NCBI RefSeq assembly: GCF_025447595.1
Contig: NZ_JAOEJU010000008.1
Coordinates: 124,001 to 188,000 of the forward strand
Direction of reading: 5' to 3'
DNA length: 64,000 nt
From: Pseudomonas koreensis
GTDB lineage: Bacteria; Pseudomonadota; Gammaproteobacteria; Pseudomonadales; Pseudomonadaceae
Below, in pieces: positions 26,757-34,866 of the stretch. The translations under genes were made by a program, and so were the position numbers. The notes beneath the pieces were generated by a model. That model saw only the letters and a program-made list of their open reading frames with translations. It ran no database searches and had not been told where the DNA came from. How positions within the stretch are numbered: the stretch's first letter is position 1; the number at the start of each line of letters is the position of its first letter.

Positions 26757-27968
26757 CTAGCCATTGCCCAGCGACACCGGGAGTAACAAGATCGTCGCGA
26801 AACCCGGCACCGGCGGCGTCAGCCAGCGTCGTGCACGGCCAACGCCGAACGACTGAACCTTGTCTTGCGCCGCCAGCGTTTCAAGCCCTCGCTGTACCTG
26901 ACGCTGGCTGCTGCCCAACGCGAGCGCCAGTGCCGAACTCGACCATGCCTCGCCGTCGGCGAGCAGTGCCAGCAGCGCGGCGTATTTGTCTTCGAGCGGT
27001 AACGTGAGCAATGCCACGTCTTGCGCAATCAGTGCATAACCACGGGAAGTCGCGGCGATCCCGGCCAACGGCTGCAACGCCGCACGCAACCGGCCGATCT
27101 CGACCCGCAACCGGGCGCGGTGGGATTCGTCATCAAGTTTCAATCGGAAGGCTTTGGCGACCAGCGTCGCTCGCGGAACATCTCCAGGCCAGGCTTCAGC
27201 AAGCAGCCGAACGAGATTGAACAGCACTGGCCGTGTGGCCAGCGCCACGGTCATTCCTGTACCGCAAACGTTGTAGCGACAGGCATCAACCACCAGCGCC
27301 GGCGAGGCAAACAACGCTTCAACTTGCGCAAGTGTCACCGCTTGCACCTGACCGGCAACGATCAATCGGGCAGCGGGAGCTTCGAGGACTTGCCGGGCGT
27401 GCCCGATCTCCGCCGACAACGCTGGAATAGCAGCCGACTGTGCCGCCCGTTGTGCGCGTTCCAGCGCTGTTTGCGCCTTGTGCGCCTGCACCCGGCGCAA
27501 AGCGATCCCGGCGTTCATCAGTTCATGGACGGCGTGCAGAGCCGGAGGTAACGGTGCAGGATCGAGTTCACCGAGCAGCTTTTCAGCCGCTTCCAGCTGG
27601 CCGATCAGCAGCAGCCGACGAATCTGCAAACAGCGCGCATGCGCGGCATTTACGCCGTCGCCATGATCCTGCAAGACCCGTCGCGCCGCCTCCAGCGCCT
27701 CGACCGGCCAGCGAAGATCCCGCGCCGCCAGCGCCACTTCGGCCTCGGCCACCACGCAACGCGCCCGGGATAATGGCTCGTTGACGCCAAACGCTTTCAC
27801 CGCTCGTTGCAGCAATGCCTTGGCCCGCGTCATATCGCCAAGTTGCGCCATCGCGATCCCGCGCAGGGCCAGCGCTGGAGGGTCTTCGCGCAGGGCAACG
27901 AAATTCAGCGCCGCCAACGGATCCCCCACCGCCAGTGCGCGGCCGGCGGCGTTGATCAGCGAGTCCAT
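26757..27968 (-). CDS. TPR-like / winged-helix transcriptional regulator
   Basis: 403 aa. Residues about 1-220 are Ala/Leu-rich helical repeats (TPR-like, for example ARDLRWPVEALEAARRVL). Around 240-315 lies a winged-helix segment (LARLRVEIGRLRAALQPL pattern), and a second HTH-like region follows near 335-385 (ALALGSSQRQVQRGLETLA). A ligand or protein-sensing DNA-binding regulator is inferred. The first ATG is at 27968; the frame extends to a TTG at 27986. Confidence 0.65.
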   Translation of the reverse strand: MDSLINAAGRALAVGDPLAALNFVALREDPPALALRGIAMAQLGDMTRAKALLQRAVKAFGVNEPLSRARCVVAEAEVALAARDLRWPVEALEAARRVLQDHGDGVNAAHARCLQIRRLLLIGQLEAAEKLLGELDPAPLPPALHAVHELMNAGIALRRVQAHKAQTALERAQRAAQSAAIPALSAEIGHARQVLEAPAARLIVAGQVQAVTLAQVEALFASPALVVDACRYNVCGTGMTVALATRPVLFNLVRLLAEAWPGDVPRATLVAKAFRLKLDDESHRARLRVEIGRLRAALQPLAGIAATSRGYALIAQDVALLTLPLEDKYAALLALLADGEAWSSSALALALGSSQRQVQRGLETLAAQDKVQSFGVGRARRWLTPPVPGFATILLLPVSLGNG

Positions 27969-28174
27969 GGGAAGTCCGACATGCAAGGCATTCCGGTATC
28001 AGATCGTGGGTGGAGTCTAATACCGAATGCGGTTTTGTCTGTGTGGTCGCGTTACAGCGGGAAATCCGTTTGCTGGGTAAAAGGGCCGGGATTAGATCAC
28101 ACGCCACATCCATGGCGCTTCAGTTAATCTGCGTCGGCTGGGAAAGGAAAACAGTCCATCATGGAGCCGATCAT

Positions 28175-28783
28175 TTGAAACGTCTTGCCTTGTACCTGTT
28201 GCTCCCATTGTTCGCGGCCTGCAGCACGGGCCCCTTTCTATATCCGGAATCGACCGTGGGCGAGCACGCGCTGCTGGTCAGGACATGTCCCGGCGCCAAG
28301 CCGTCCATGAGGTACAAGACCGCTTCAAAGGCGCTCGACTGGGTTCATCTTCTCGTCTATGCGCCGTTGCCGGGCATGCCAACCAAACCCGACTCCCACC
28401 TCTCCACGGACACCGAGTTGCGGATGTACGTTTACCTCTACACGCCCCCGTACATGCGTAACCTGCAAACAGCGGAACAACGCAAGATCGCCAACGAAAC
28501 CCCTCCTCCGGCACTCTGGATCAGCGCGGCGTCGCCTGAGGCCACCGTGCAACTGGCCAACGGCAAGTCCTATACGGTCACGATCGAACACCTGAAAACC
28601 GGTTTCGACCCGCGTGAAACGAAGCTGGATATTTATTCCCCGGGAACGCCCTTGGGGGACGGTGAAATGGACGATTTCATCCTGACGCTACCGGATCTCT
28701 TCCTGAATGGAGAAAAAATCCCGACCGCGCCGATCCATTTCAAAGTCCGTGAAGAGCGCCACATGCCGCTGCTCAACTGCTGA
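28175..28783 (+). CDS. Predicted lipoprotein, TTG start
   Basis: 202 aa starting with TTG: GGAG at 28163-28166 is well placed and the signal peptide with lipobox (KRLALYLLLPLFAAC-STG) begins there. The frame opens further upstream (28010) but that part has no signal logic. The mature protein is a compact hypothetical domain without recognised motif. Stop is 2 bp from the stop of the 27-aa gene on the other strand. Confidence 0.65.
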   Translation: MKRLALYLLLPLFAACSTGPFLYPESTVGEHALLVRTCPGAKPSMRYKTASKALDWVHLLVYAPLPGMPTKPDSHLSTDTELRMYVYLYTPPYMRNLQTAEQRKIANETPPPALWISAASPEATVQLANGKSYTVTIEHLKTGFDPRETKLDIYSPGTPLGDGEMDDFILTLPDLFLNGEKIPTAPIHFKVREERHMPLLNC

Positions 28784-28785
28784 TC

Positions 28786-28869
28786 TCAGACCGGAGAAAT
28801 CGTGGCAAGGACGCCGATCATGATGGTCAACACAAGAAAGCCGCCGAGGAAAATCGCCATCTTAGCCAT
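28786..28869 (-). CDS. 27-residue membrane peptide
   Basis: Too short for ordinary gene finding. ATG at 28869 is preceded by a perfect AGGAGG at 6 nt spacing. The product begins MAKMAIFLGGFLVLTIMIGV and ends LATISPV: one transmembrane helix with a Lys near the N-terminus, no Arg. Such small single-pass proteins often regulate a larger membrane partner. Nothing in the neighbourhood identifies the partner. Confidence 0.65.
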   Translation of the reverse strand: MAKMAIFLGGFLVLTIMIGVLATISPV

Positions 28870-29128
28870 GAAGGCCTCCTGAATACTGAATGTCCGGCGC
28901 ACCGGGCGCTTCGGAATGAAGCGCGTCGCGTATGGCCGAACGGCAGGGGTATTTTGGGCGCATGGCTGAGATGGTTACAGATGCAGATTCGACAGGAAAA
29001 AGCGGATCAGATGGATCGGGCTGGCGCATGGGTCGATATTCAGATCGGTACAGATGGTTTCCATTGCGCCGCTTTGATCTAGAGTCATGGGCGCCGTGCA
29101 AAGACAACAAAAATACAGGAGTGAAACC

Positions 29129-29557
29129 ATGTCCGACCTGAACCTGCACCCCAACGTCGCCGAATCCCTGAACCGCTGGCACGAGATGATCCGCACCGGC
29201 AACCTCAAGGCCCTGCCCGAGTTGCTCGATCCCAAAGCGGTGTTTCGCTCGCCAATGGCGCATACGCCCTACCCCGGCGCGCCTGTGGTCTCGATGATCC
29301 TCAACACCGTGTTCAATGTGTTCGAAGACTTCAAATACCACCGAGAACTGGCGACGGCCGATGGCCTGAATGTGGTGCTGGAATTCAGCGCCAAAGTGGG
29401 AGCGAAAGAGCTCAAAGGCATCGACATGATCCGTTTCGATGAGCACGGAAAGATTGTCGAGTTCGAGGTTATGGTACGGCCGTTGAGCGGTTTGCAGGCG
29501 CTGGGCGAAGAGATGGGCCGGCGACTCGGAGCCTATCTGGCTGCCGCCAAGGCCTGA
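29129..29557 (+). CDS. NTF2-like (SnoaL) domain protein
   Basis: 142 aa. SnoaL/NTF2-like fold signature: N-terminal helices with LNRWHEMIRTGNLKALPELL, a beta sheet with AVFRSPMA, and IDMIRFDEHGKIVEFEVMVR. Members are small cytosolic isomerase-like or ligand-binding proteins. ATG at 29129 follows CAGGAG. Single gene with a terminator at 29573-29605. Confidence 0.8.
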   Translation: MSDLNLHPNVAESLNRWHEMIRTGNLKALPELLDPKAVFRSPMAHTPYPGAPVVSMILNTVFNVFEDFKYHRELATADGLNVVLEFSAKVGAKELKGIDMIRFDEHGKIVEFEVMVRPLSGLQALGEEMGRRLGAYLAAAKA

Positions 29558-29572
29558 ATTCCGGACACAAAA

Positions 29573-29605
29573 AAGCCCACTGACCTTCACCGGTTCAGTG
29601 GGCTT
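29573..29605. terminator. Terminator shared by NTF2-like gene and mqo
   Basis: AAGCCCACTGA (29573-29583) and TCAGTGGGCTT (29595-29605) form an 11-bp stem. Towards mqo (minus) it ends in a run of T, so it is mainly the mqo terminator. Confidence 0.85.
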
Positions 29606-29624
29606 CGTGTGTCAGGCGTCTGGA

Positions 29625-31274
29625 TTACAGAGCCATGTCACGTGCAGCGCTTTCTTTTGGAGCCAGGGCTTTTTCAGCCGAGGCGTCCGCCGCTGGAGCT
29701 GCAGCCTGACCAATCACCGGAGGGGTTGGCAGTTGCAGGATCTTGGCGGTGTAAGCCCACTCTTCAGCCACTTTGGCTGGATCGTTGTTCAGCTGGGTGC
29801 CGTAGCTTGGAACGATCTGGTGCAGCTTGGCTTGCCACTCAGGGGTAGCGACCTTGTCCTTGAAGACCTTCTGCAGCACGCTCAGCATGATCGGTGCAGC
29901 AGTCGACGCGCCTGGCGATGCGCCCAGCAGGCCGGCAATCGAACCGTCTTGCGAAGCAACGATTTCGGTGCCCAGTTTCAGAACGCCGCCAGCGGCTTCA
30001 TCACGCTTGATGATTTGCACGCGCTGGCCGGCTTGCCACAGGCGCCAGTCTTCGGCTTTGGCGTTCGGGAAGTATTCCTTCAACGCGTTCAGACGGTCTT
30101 CATCCGACAGCATCAGTTGACCGGCCAGGTACTCGACCAGCGGGTATTCCTTGATGCCGACCTTGGTCATAGGCCAGATGTTGTGGGTGGTGGTGCTGGT
30201 CAGCAGGTCCAGGTACGAACCTTCTTTCAGGAACTTGGTGCTGAAAGTCGCGAACGGGCCAAACAGGATGACGCGCTTGCCGTCCAGGACACGGGTGTCC
30301 AGGTGCGGAACGGACATCGGAGGCGCGCCAACCGAAGCTTTACCGTAGGCCTTGGCCAGGTGTTGTTCGGCGATGGCCGGGTTATCGGTCACCAGGAACG
30401 AGCCGCCTACCGGGAAGCCAGCGTATTCCTTGGCTTCAGGAATGCCCGACTTCTGCAGCAGGTGCAGTGCACCGCCGCCGGCGCCGATGAACACGAACTT
30501 GGCGTCGGTTTCAGTCTTGGTGCCGTCTTTCAGGTTTTTGTAGCTGACGCGCCAGGTGCCATCGGCGTTCTTGGTGATGTCCTGGACTTCGCTCGACAGT
30601 TTCAGGTCGAAGTTAGGCTTGGTCTGCAGGTAACCGGCGAACTGGCGGGTGATTTCGCCGAAGTTCATGTCGGTGCCCAGCGGGCTCCAGGTGGCCGCGA
30701 TTTTCTGGTTCGGGTCACGCCCTTCCATCATCAGCGGAACCCACTTCTTGATCACAGCCGGGTCTTCGGAGTACTGCATGCCGGCGAACAGCGGGCTCGC
30801 TTGCAGGGCTTCGTAGCGCTTTTTCAGGAATTTGATGTTGTCATCGCCCCACACGAAGCTCATGTGCGGAGTGGTGTTGATGAACGAACGAGGGTCCTTC
30901 AGGACGCCTTGACGAACCTGCCAGGCCCAGAACTGACGGGAAACCTGGAACGCTTCGTTGATTTCGACGGCTTTAGGGATGGTGACATTGCCCTTGTCGT
31001 CTTCCGGGGTGTAGTTCAGCTCGGCGAGTGCGGAGTGACCGGTACCGGCGTTGTTCCAGCCGTTGGAGCTTTCCAGGGCGACGCCGTCGAGGCGCTCGAC
31101 CATTTCCATCGACCAGGTCGGTTCCAGCTCATTGATCCACACACCCAGGGTGGTGCTCATGATGCCGCCGCCGATCAACAGCACATCGACTTTCTTTGCT
31201 TCTTCCGCATGAACGGACGACAGCCCCATCGACAAAGCCAGCCCAAGCAAGGCTGTGTTCACTTTCTTAAACAT
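29625..31274 (-). CDS. mqo: Malate:quinone oxidoreductase
   Basis: 549 aa. FAD-binding start [18 protein letters not shown], then [20 protein letters not shown], typical of Mqo; membrane-peripheral TCA enzyme passing malate electrons to quinone. It also carries an N-terminal hydrophobic stretch with an AHAE-like end ([16 protein letters not shown]), seen in some Pseudomonas Mqo proteins and suggesting export or anchoring. The C-terminus is Ala/Pro-rich ([16 protein letters not shown]). ATG at 31274 chosen over GTG 31283 because AGG spacing fits it. Confidence 0.93.
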   Translation of the reverse strand: MFKKVNTALLGLALSMGLSSVHAEEAKKVDVLLIGGGIMSTTLGVWINELEPTWSMEMVERLDGVALESSNGWNNAGTGHSALAELNYTPEDDKGNVTIPKAVEINEAFQVSRQFWAWQVRQGVLKDPRSFINTTPHMSFVWGDDNIKFLKKRYEALQASPLFAGMQYSEDPAVIKKWVPLMMEGRDPNQKIAATWSPLGTDMNFGEITRQFAGYLQTKPNFDLKLSSEVQDITKNADGTWRVSYKNLKDGTKTETDAKFVFIGAGGGALHLLQKSGIPEAKEYAGFPVGGSFLVTDNPAIAEQHLAKAYGKASVGAPPMSVPHLDTRVLDGKRVILFGPFATFSTKFLKEGSYLDLLTSTTTHNIWPMTKVGIKEYPLVEYLAGQLMLSDEDRLNALKEYFPNAKAEDWRLWQAGQRVQIIKRDEAAGGVLKLGTEIVASQDGSIAGLLGASPGASTAAPIMLSVLQKVFKDKVATPEWQAKLHQIVPSYGTQLNNDPAKVAEEWAYTAKILQLPTPPVIGQAAAPAADASAEKALAPKESAARDMAL

Positions 31275-31705
31275 CTGTTGCACCTATGATAAAACGCCTT
31301 CCGCCCGCCGCTGTTGTACGTATGAGGTCCCCTGCTTTGCGACACTCAGGCCAGCGTCGCGGGTTCCGGCACACTTCAATTTTGACGGGTGGGCACACAA
31401 GGCCGACAGGCTGCGTCGACCTCAGTTATATGTCCCTTCTGAACTGACTTCTTATCATTATTGGCTTCAGCTACTTGAGCGACAGGGGTTCTGTCGGCTC
31501 GCCAAACGGCGTGCCAGACGGAATTGGGTCAAGCCAAGTGGGGCGAAGAATATCACGTCAGGGCAAACCCGCGCGTCTGTTCGCGACCGGATAGTTTTCG
31601 AATGGTTCCTGAAGGACTTTCTGTCTACCCAAAAATCCTGCTAAGTTGTACGACGACTGACAAATAATCAGCCGTCTCGACTACCTACAACAACAAGGAA
31701 TGCCC
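31275..31705. other. Intergenic region between mqo and NTF2-like exported protein
   Basis: 431 bp between divergent genes. A 129-aa frame runs through it, but its composition (Cys, Arg, Trp) and its overlap with mqo make it noncoding in my view. AT-rich patches near 31425-31455 and 31640-31700 probably hold the two promoters; no clear operator. Confidence 0.5.
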
Positions 31706-32131
31706 ATGAACAAAGCCAAACTGCTACTCGGTCTATTCTGCGTCTTCAGCGGATACGTCGCCGCCGCCCCCGCCGAACAGGACGTCGCTCAGGCCGTCGA
31801 CCACCTGACCCAGGCGATGCTGCACAAGGACGTCGCCGAACTGAACGCCCTGACCGCCGACAACCTCACCTACGGCCACTCCAGCGGCAAGATTCAGGAC
31901 AAGAAAGCCTTCATTGCCGATATCGAAACCGGCAAGAGCGCATTCAAGACGCTGGAGATGCAAAACCAGACCATCACCCTGTCCGGAGACACTGCGCTGG
32001 TACGCCATCATTTTTCCGCACAGGCTCTGAAAGGCACCGAGGTCGTACCGACTGAAATCGAGAACTTCCAGATCTGGCAGAAGCAGGGCGGGAAGTGGTT
32101 GTTGGTGGGGCGTCAGGCTTACAAGTTCTGA
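31706..32131 (+). CDS. Exported NTF2-like (DUF4440) protein
   Basis: 141 aa. Signal peptide MNKAKLLLGLFCVFSGYVAA, then an NTF2-like domain: QAVDHLTQAMLHKDVAELN, LTYGHSSGKIQDKKAF and IWQKQGGKWLLVGRQAYKF. DUF4440 members are small periplasmic ligand-binding or enzyme-like proteins. ATG at 31706 is preferred because AAGGA (31695) directly abuts the other ATG at 31700. Confidence 0.8.
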   Translation: MNKAKLLLGLFCVFSGYVAAAPAEQDVAQAVDHLTQAMLHKDVAELNALTADNLTYGHSSGKIQDKKAFIADIETGKSAFKTLEMQNQTITLSGDTALVRHHFSAQALKGTEVVPTEIENFQIWQKQGGKWLLVGRQAYKF

Positions 32132-32137
32132 AAAATG

Positions 32138-32170
32138 AACTCTGCCGCTTGCGGGGCGGCAGAGTTTTCT
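32138..32170. terminator. Terminator between NTF2-like gene and chemoreceptor gene
   Basis: AACTCTGCCGC (32138-32148) and GCGGCAGAGTT (32156-32166), 11 bp, with TTTTCT after it on the plus strand and AAAAAT before it. Confidence 0.8.
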
Positions 32171-33783
32171 CACAACCGAAACCGATCCACCGACTGCGCC
32201 AGCCTCCCCGCCAGACTCGACAACTCATCCGTCGTAGTCGCTGTCTCGCCGATCACCCGGCTGTTGCCCTCCGACATTCCGGCGATCATCTCCACCTGAT
32301 GCGCAATCTCGTTACTCGCCTGGCTTTGCTCGCCGATCGTGCGGGTGATGTCGTTGACCAGTTGCGTGGTGTTCAACGTCGCGTCGAGGATTTCTCGGAT
32401 GGCGCGTTCCACGTCTGCAGTGACCGCCATCCCCTTGTCGACCTGGGCGACACCGGCCTCCATGCTGCTGACAGCTTCGCGGGTACTGTTCTGAATACGT
32501 GCAACCATCGCGGCGATTTCCTGCGTCGATGCGCTGGTGCGTGCGGCGAGGCTGCGGACCTCATCGGCCACCACCGCAAAGCCCCGGCCCTGCTCCCCCG
32601 CCCGGGCGGCCTCGATGGCGGCATTGAGCGCCAGCAGGTTGGTCTGGTCGGCGATGCTCTTGATCACCTGAATGATATTGAAGATGCCTTCCGATTCCTG
32701 ATCCAGCGTGCGGATCACCTGTGCCGACTGCTGCGCCGAACGGGCAATGTCGTCCATGTCGCTGACCACTTGGTGGATCACCTGCCCGCCGTTCTTCGCC
32801 AGCGATTCGGCCTGGCTGGCCATGTTCAACGCAAGCTCGGCGTGGCGGGTGATTTCCTCGATGCTGGCGGTCATCTGGCTCGCGGCAGCGGCCATGGTGC
32901 CGGCGGCGGTGCTTTGCTGCTGACTGCTGTCGGCCACCTGATGGCAACCGTGGCTCAGTTGTTCGCTCATGCCGCTGACGCCGTGGGCGTTGCGTCGCAC
33001 CACGTCGATCATGTCCCGCAGGTCGCTCTGCATGGTCGCCAGCGTGCGGATCAGCGCACTGGCTTCGTCCTTGCCGGACGGTTCGGCGATCGGTTCACTG
33101 AGGTTGCCGTGGGCGATGCTTTCGGCGATGCGACTGGCGGATTTCAGTGGCCCCATGATGCTCAGGATCACCCAGCGGCCCTGAACCAACAGCAGCAAAA
33201 GACTGGCGACCAGGACGACGCCGAGCGCGATATTGGCATTGCGGATCGCCGCCGCGGTGCCTTCGCTGGTCTGGCGGGTATTGGATTCGATCAGCTCGCT
33301 GAGGGCGGCCATCTGTTCTTCGAGCTGGCTGAACGCGGTACTGAAGGTCCCGAGATGCTGCTGGGCGGCGTCCGGGTTTTCCAGTGCAAGACCGACGATC
33401 TGCTCGCCGGCGCTGATGTAGGTGTCGAGGCTCGGCTTGATTTGCTCCAGCGCGGACTTGATTGTCGGATTGACTGGCAGCTTGAGGTTTTCACCCAGCA
33501 CCTCGCGAAAATGTGCCGCATGCTCTTCAACTGAACTGCGCACCTCGTCCGCCGTACTCGTGCTTTTGCCCAGCCCCACCAGCATCGCCGAATACACATC
33601 GGCACGCAGGGCGTCGTGCATCATGTCGGCCTCCATGTGGTTGCGCAGCGCGCTCATGCTGACCGCGTTGTCACTGACCGCCGACGCCATCCGTTGATTA
33701 CCGACGTAACTGACCAGGCTCACGATCAACGCCGTCAGCAGGCTGGTCGCAATCAGCAACACCAAACGCAGTTTGATCGACAC
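32170..33783 (-). CDS. Methyl-accepting chemotaxis protein
   Basis: 537 aa. Transmembrane helix about 7-28, periplasmic four-helix sensor about 30-185, second helix about 187-208, HAMP about 210-262, then the signalling domain with the invariant hairpin tip [20 protein letters not shown]. Signals to CheA/CheW. The sensor region resembles 4HB_MCP domains, ligand unknown. No C-terminal NWETF-like CheR tether is present. Confidence 0.92.
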   Translation of the reverse strand: MSIKLRLVLLIATSLLTALIVSLVSYVGNQRMASAVSDNAVSMSALRNHMEADMMHDALRADVYSAMLVGLGKSTSTADEVRSSVEEHAAHFREVLGENLKLPVNPTIKSALEQIKPSLDTYISAGEQIVGLALENPDAAQQHLGTFSTAFSQLEEQMAALSELIESNTRQTSEGTAAAIRNANIALGVVLVASLLLLLVQGRWVILSIMGPLKSASRIAESIAHGNLSEPIAEPSGKDEASALIRTLATMQSDLRDMIDVVRRNAHGVSGMSEQLSHGCHQVADSSQQQSTAAGTMAAAASQMTASIEEITRHAELALNMASQAESLAKNGGQVIHQVVSDMDDIARSAQQSAQVIRTLDQESEGIFNIIQVIKSIADQTNLLALNAAIEAARAGEQGRGFAVVADEVRSLAARTSASTQEIAAMVARIQNSTREAVSSMEAGVAQVDKGMAVTADVERAIREILDATLNTTQLVNDITRTIGEQSQASNEIAHQVEMIAGMSEGNSRVIGETATTTDELSSLAGRLAQSVDRFRL

Positions 33784-34032
33784 CGTGGTTTCCTCCCTGG
33801 TTGCGCCCGATGACGCCTTTCAACAGTTCAGTTAAGCCTATTTCCATGAACCCGCCGCGCCGGAGCGTCTCAACGTGTGTCGCCACCTGACGTAAAAAAG
33901 CGCACTGTGCGGCAGTTCTCGCTTTGCTCTCCGATACCGCTCACGCCAATGCATTGAACTCCGGCGTCACCGCGCACCTCTCACATTATGTGGTACTTCC
34001 TTTTCGCTTTACGCTGCTGGAGGAACACCGTC

Positions 34033-34347
34033 ATGCGCCGTTTATTACTCGTTTCGTCTCTCATGCTGTGCCTGCCGTTCGGATCAGCCTTCGCCAAAGT
34101 GGACGCGGGTGATGTCGCCACTTCGGCAGGTGTCTCTGCTTCGCTGTATTCAACCTTCAAGGATCACAAAATGGTGATTCCGGCCCGTGACGACTTGTCT
34201 GCATTCGTCGCCAGTGGCGGTGCCATTCGTGGTGTGTATCTGGAGTCGGTGCTGCAACAGGTTCGTCAGAGCAATCCTGGCCTGAACGCCAGCGACGAGG
34301 ACCTGGCCAACGCGATCCTCGTGCACTACGAAGGTTTGTCGCAGTAA
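34033..34347 (+). CDS. Exported DUF2388 protein
   Basis: 104 aa. Signal peptide MRRLLLVSSLMLCLPFGSAFA, then the DUF2388 domain (TSAGVSASLYSTFKDHKMV, ARDDLSAFVASGGAIRGVYL). Small periplasmic proteins of pseudomonads, function unknown. ATG at 34033 follows GGAGGAAC. Single gene. Confidence 0.85.
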   Translation: MRRLLLVSSLMLCLPFGSAFAKVDAGDVATSAGVSASLYSTFKDHKMVIPARDDLSAFVASGGAIRGVYLESVLQQVRQSNPGLNASDEDLANAILVHYEGLSQ

Positions 34348-34449
34348 CACCCGCACGCCGGGCGACGGTGGCTGACGGACTCGCCACCCTAGCGCCGTGC
34401 CGATGGATGGCAGCCGGGGAACCATGGGCAAAACCGCCGATCGGCCTCT

Positions 34450-34866
34450 ATGATGGAGGCCATGACGATTTCCGCCTCCCTTCGCTCCCCTTGCCCGCCG
34501 GGTCTTTGCATCTGCGGGCGTGATCCGCTGCTGGATACACCCGGCGCGGACGTGCGCATCCTGCTGCTGACCCGCGAGGAGGAAAAGCGTCTGCTTGAGC
34601 GTCTGGAAAACCTCAAAGACCTCGCCGACCTCGAGCGACTGCAAGGCAAGATGTTCGATCAGCTAGGGATTCGCGTGCTTATAGCACCGAAGTTCGGTGA
34701 GGTACGGACCGTCCGCGGCGGCATCGAAATCGAAGTCGAAGAGCTCCCGGGGCTCTGCCGCAAAACCCGAAAAACCATTCCCGCCGCTATCCGCCGTGGC
34801 CTGGAAAACAACCCGCAAGTCGCCTTTGATCTGCTCAACGCCCACGACTTGTTGCGCGACACCTGA
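34450..34866 (+). CDS. Conserved hypothetical protein with CPPGLCICGRDPLL motif
   Basis: 138 aa, cytosolic. The N-terminus has CPPGLCICGRDPLL, three Cys that could bind metal; the centre is a charged helix (TREEEKRLLERLENLKDLAD); the C-terminus is LPGLCRKTRKTIPAAIRRGL. Similar proteins exist in other pseudomonads, as far as I recall, without a function. ATG choices at 34450, 34453 and 34462 cannot be separated. It ends exactly where ligD ends (tail to tail, no gap). Confidence 0.6.
   Translation: MMEAMTISASLRSPCPPGLCICGRDPLLDTPGADVRILLLTREEEKRLLERLENLKDLADLERLQGKMFDQLGIRVLIAPKFGEVRTVRGGIEIEVEELPGLCRKTRKTIPAAIRRGLENNPQVAFDLLNAHDLLRDT

Noticed and set aside
29598..31289. 563-aa plus-strand ORF
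   Set aside because: Antisense shadow of mqo.
31255..31644. 129-aa plus-strand ORF upstream of the DUF4440 protein
   Set aside because: It overlaps the start of mqo on the other strand, has no ribosome site, and is Arg/Cys/Trp-rich.
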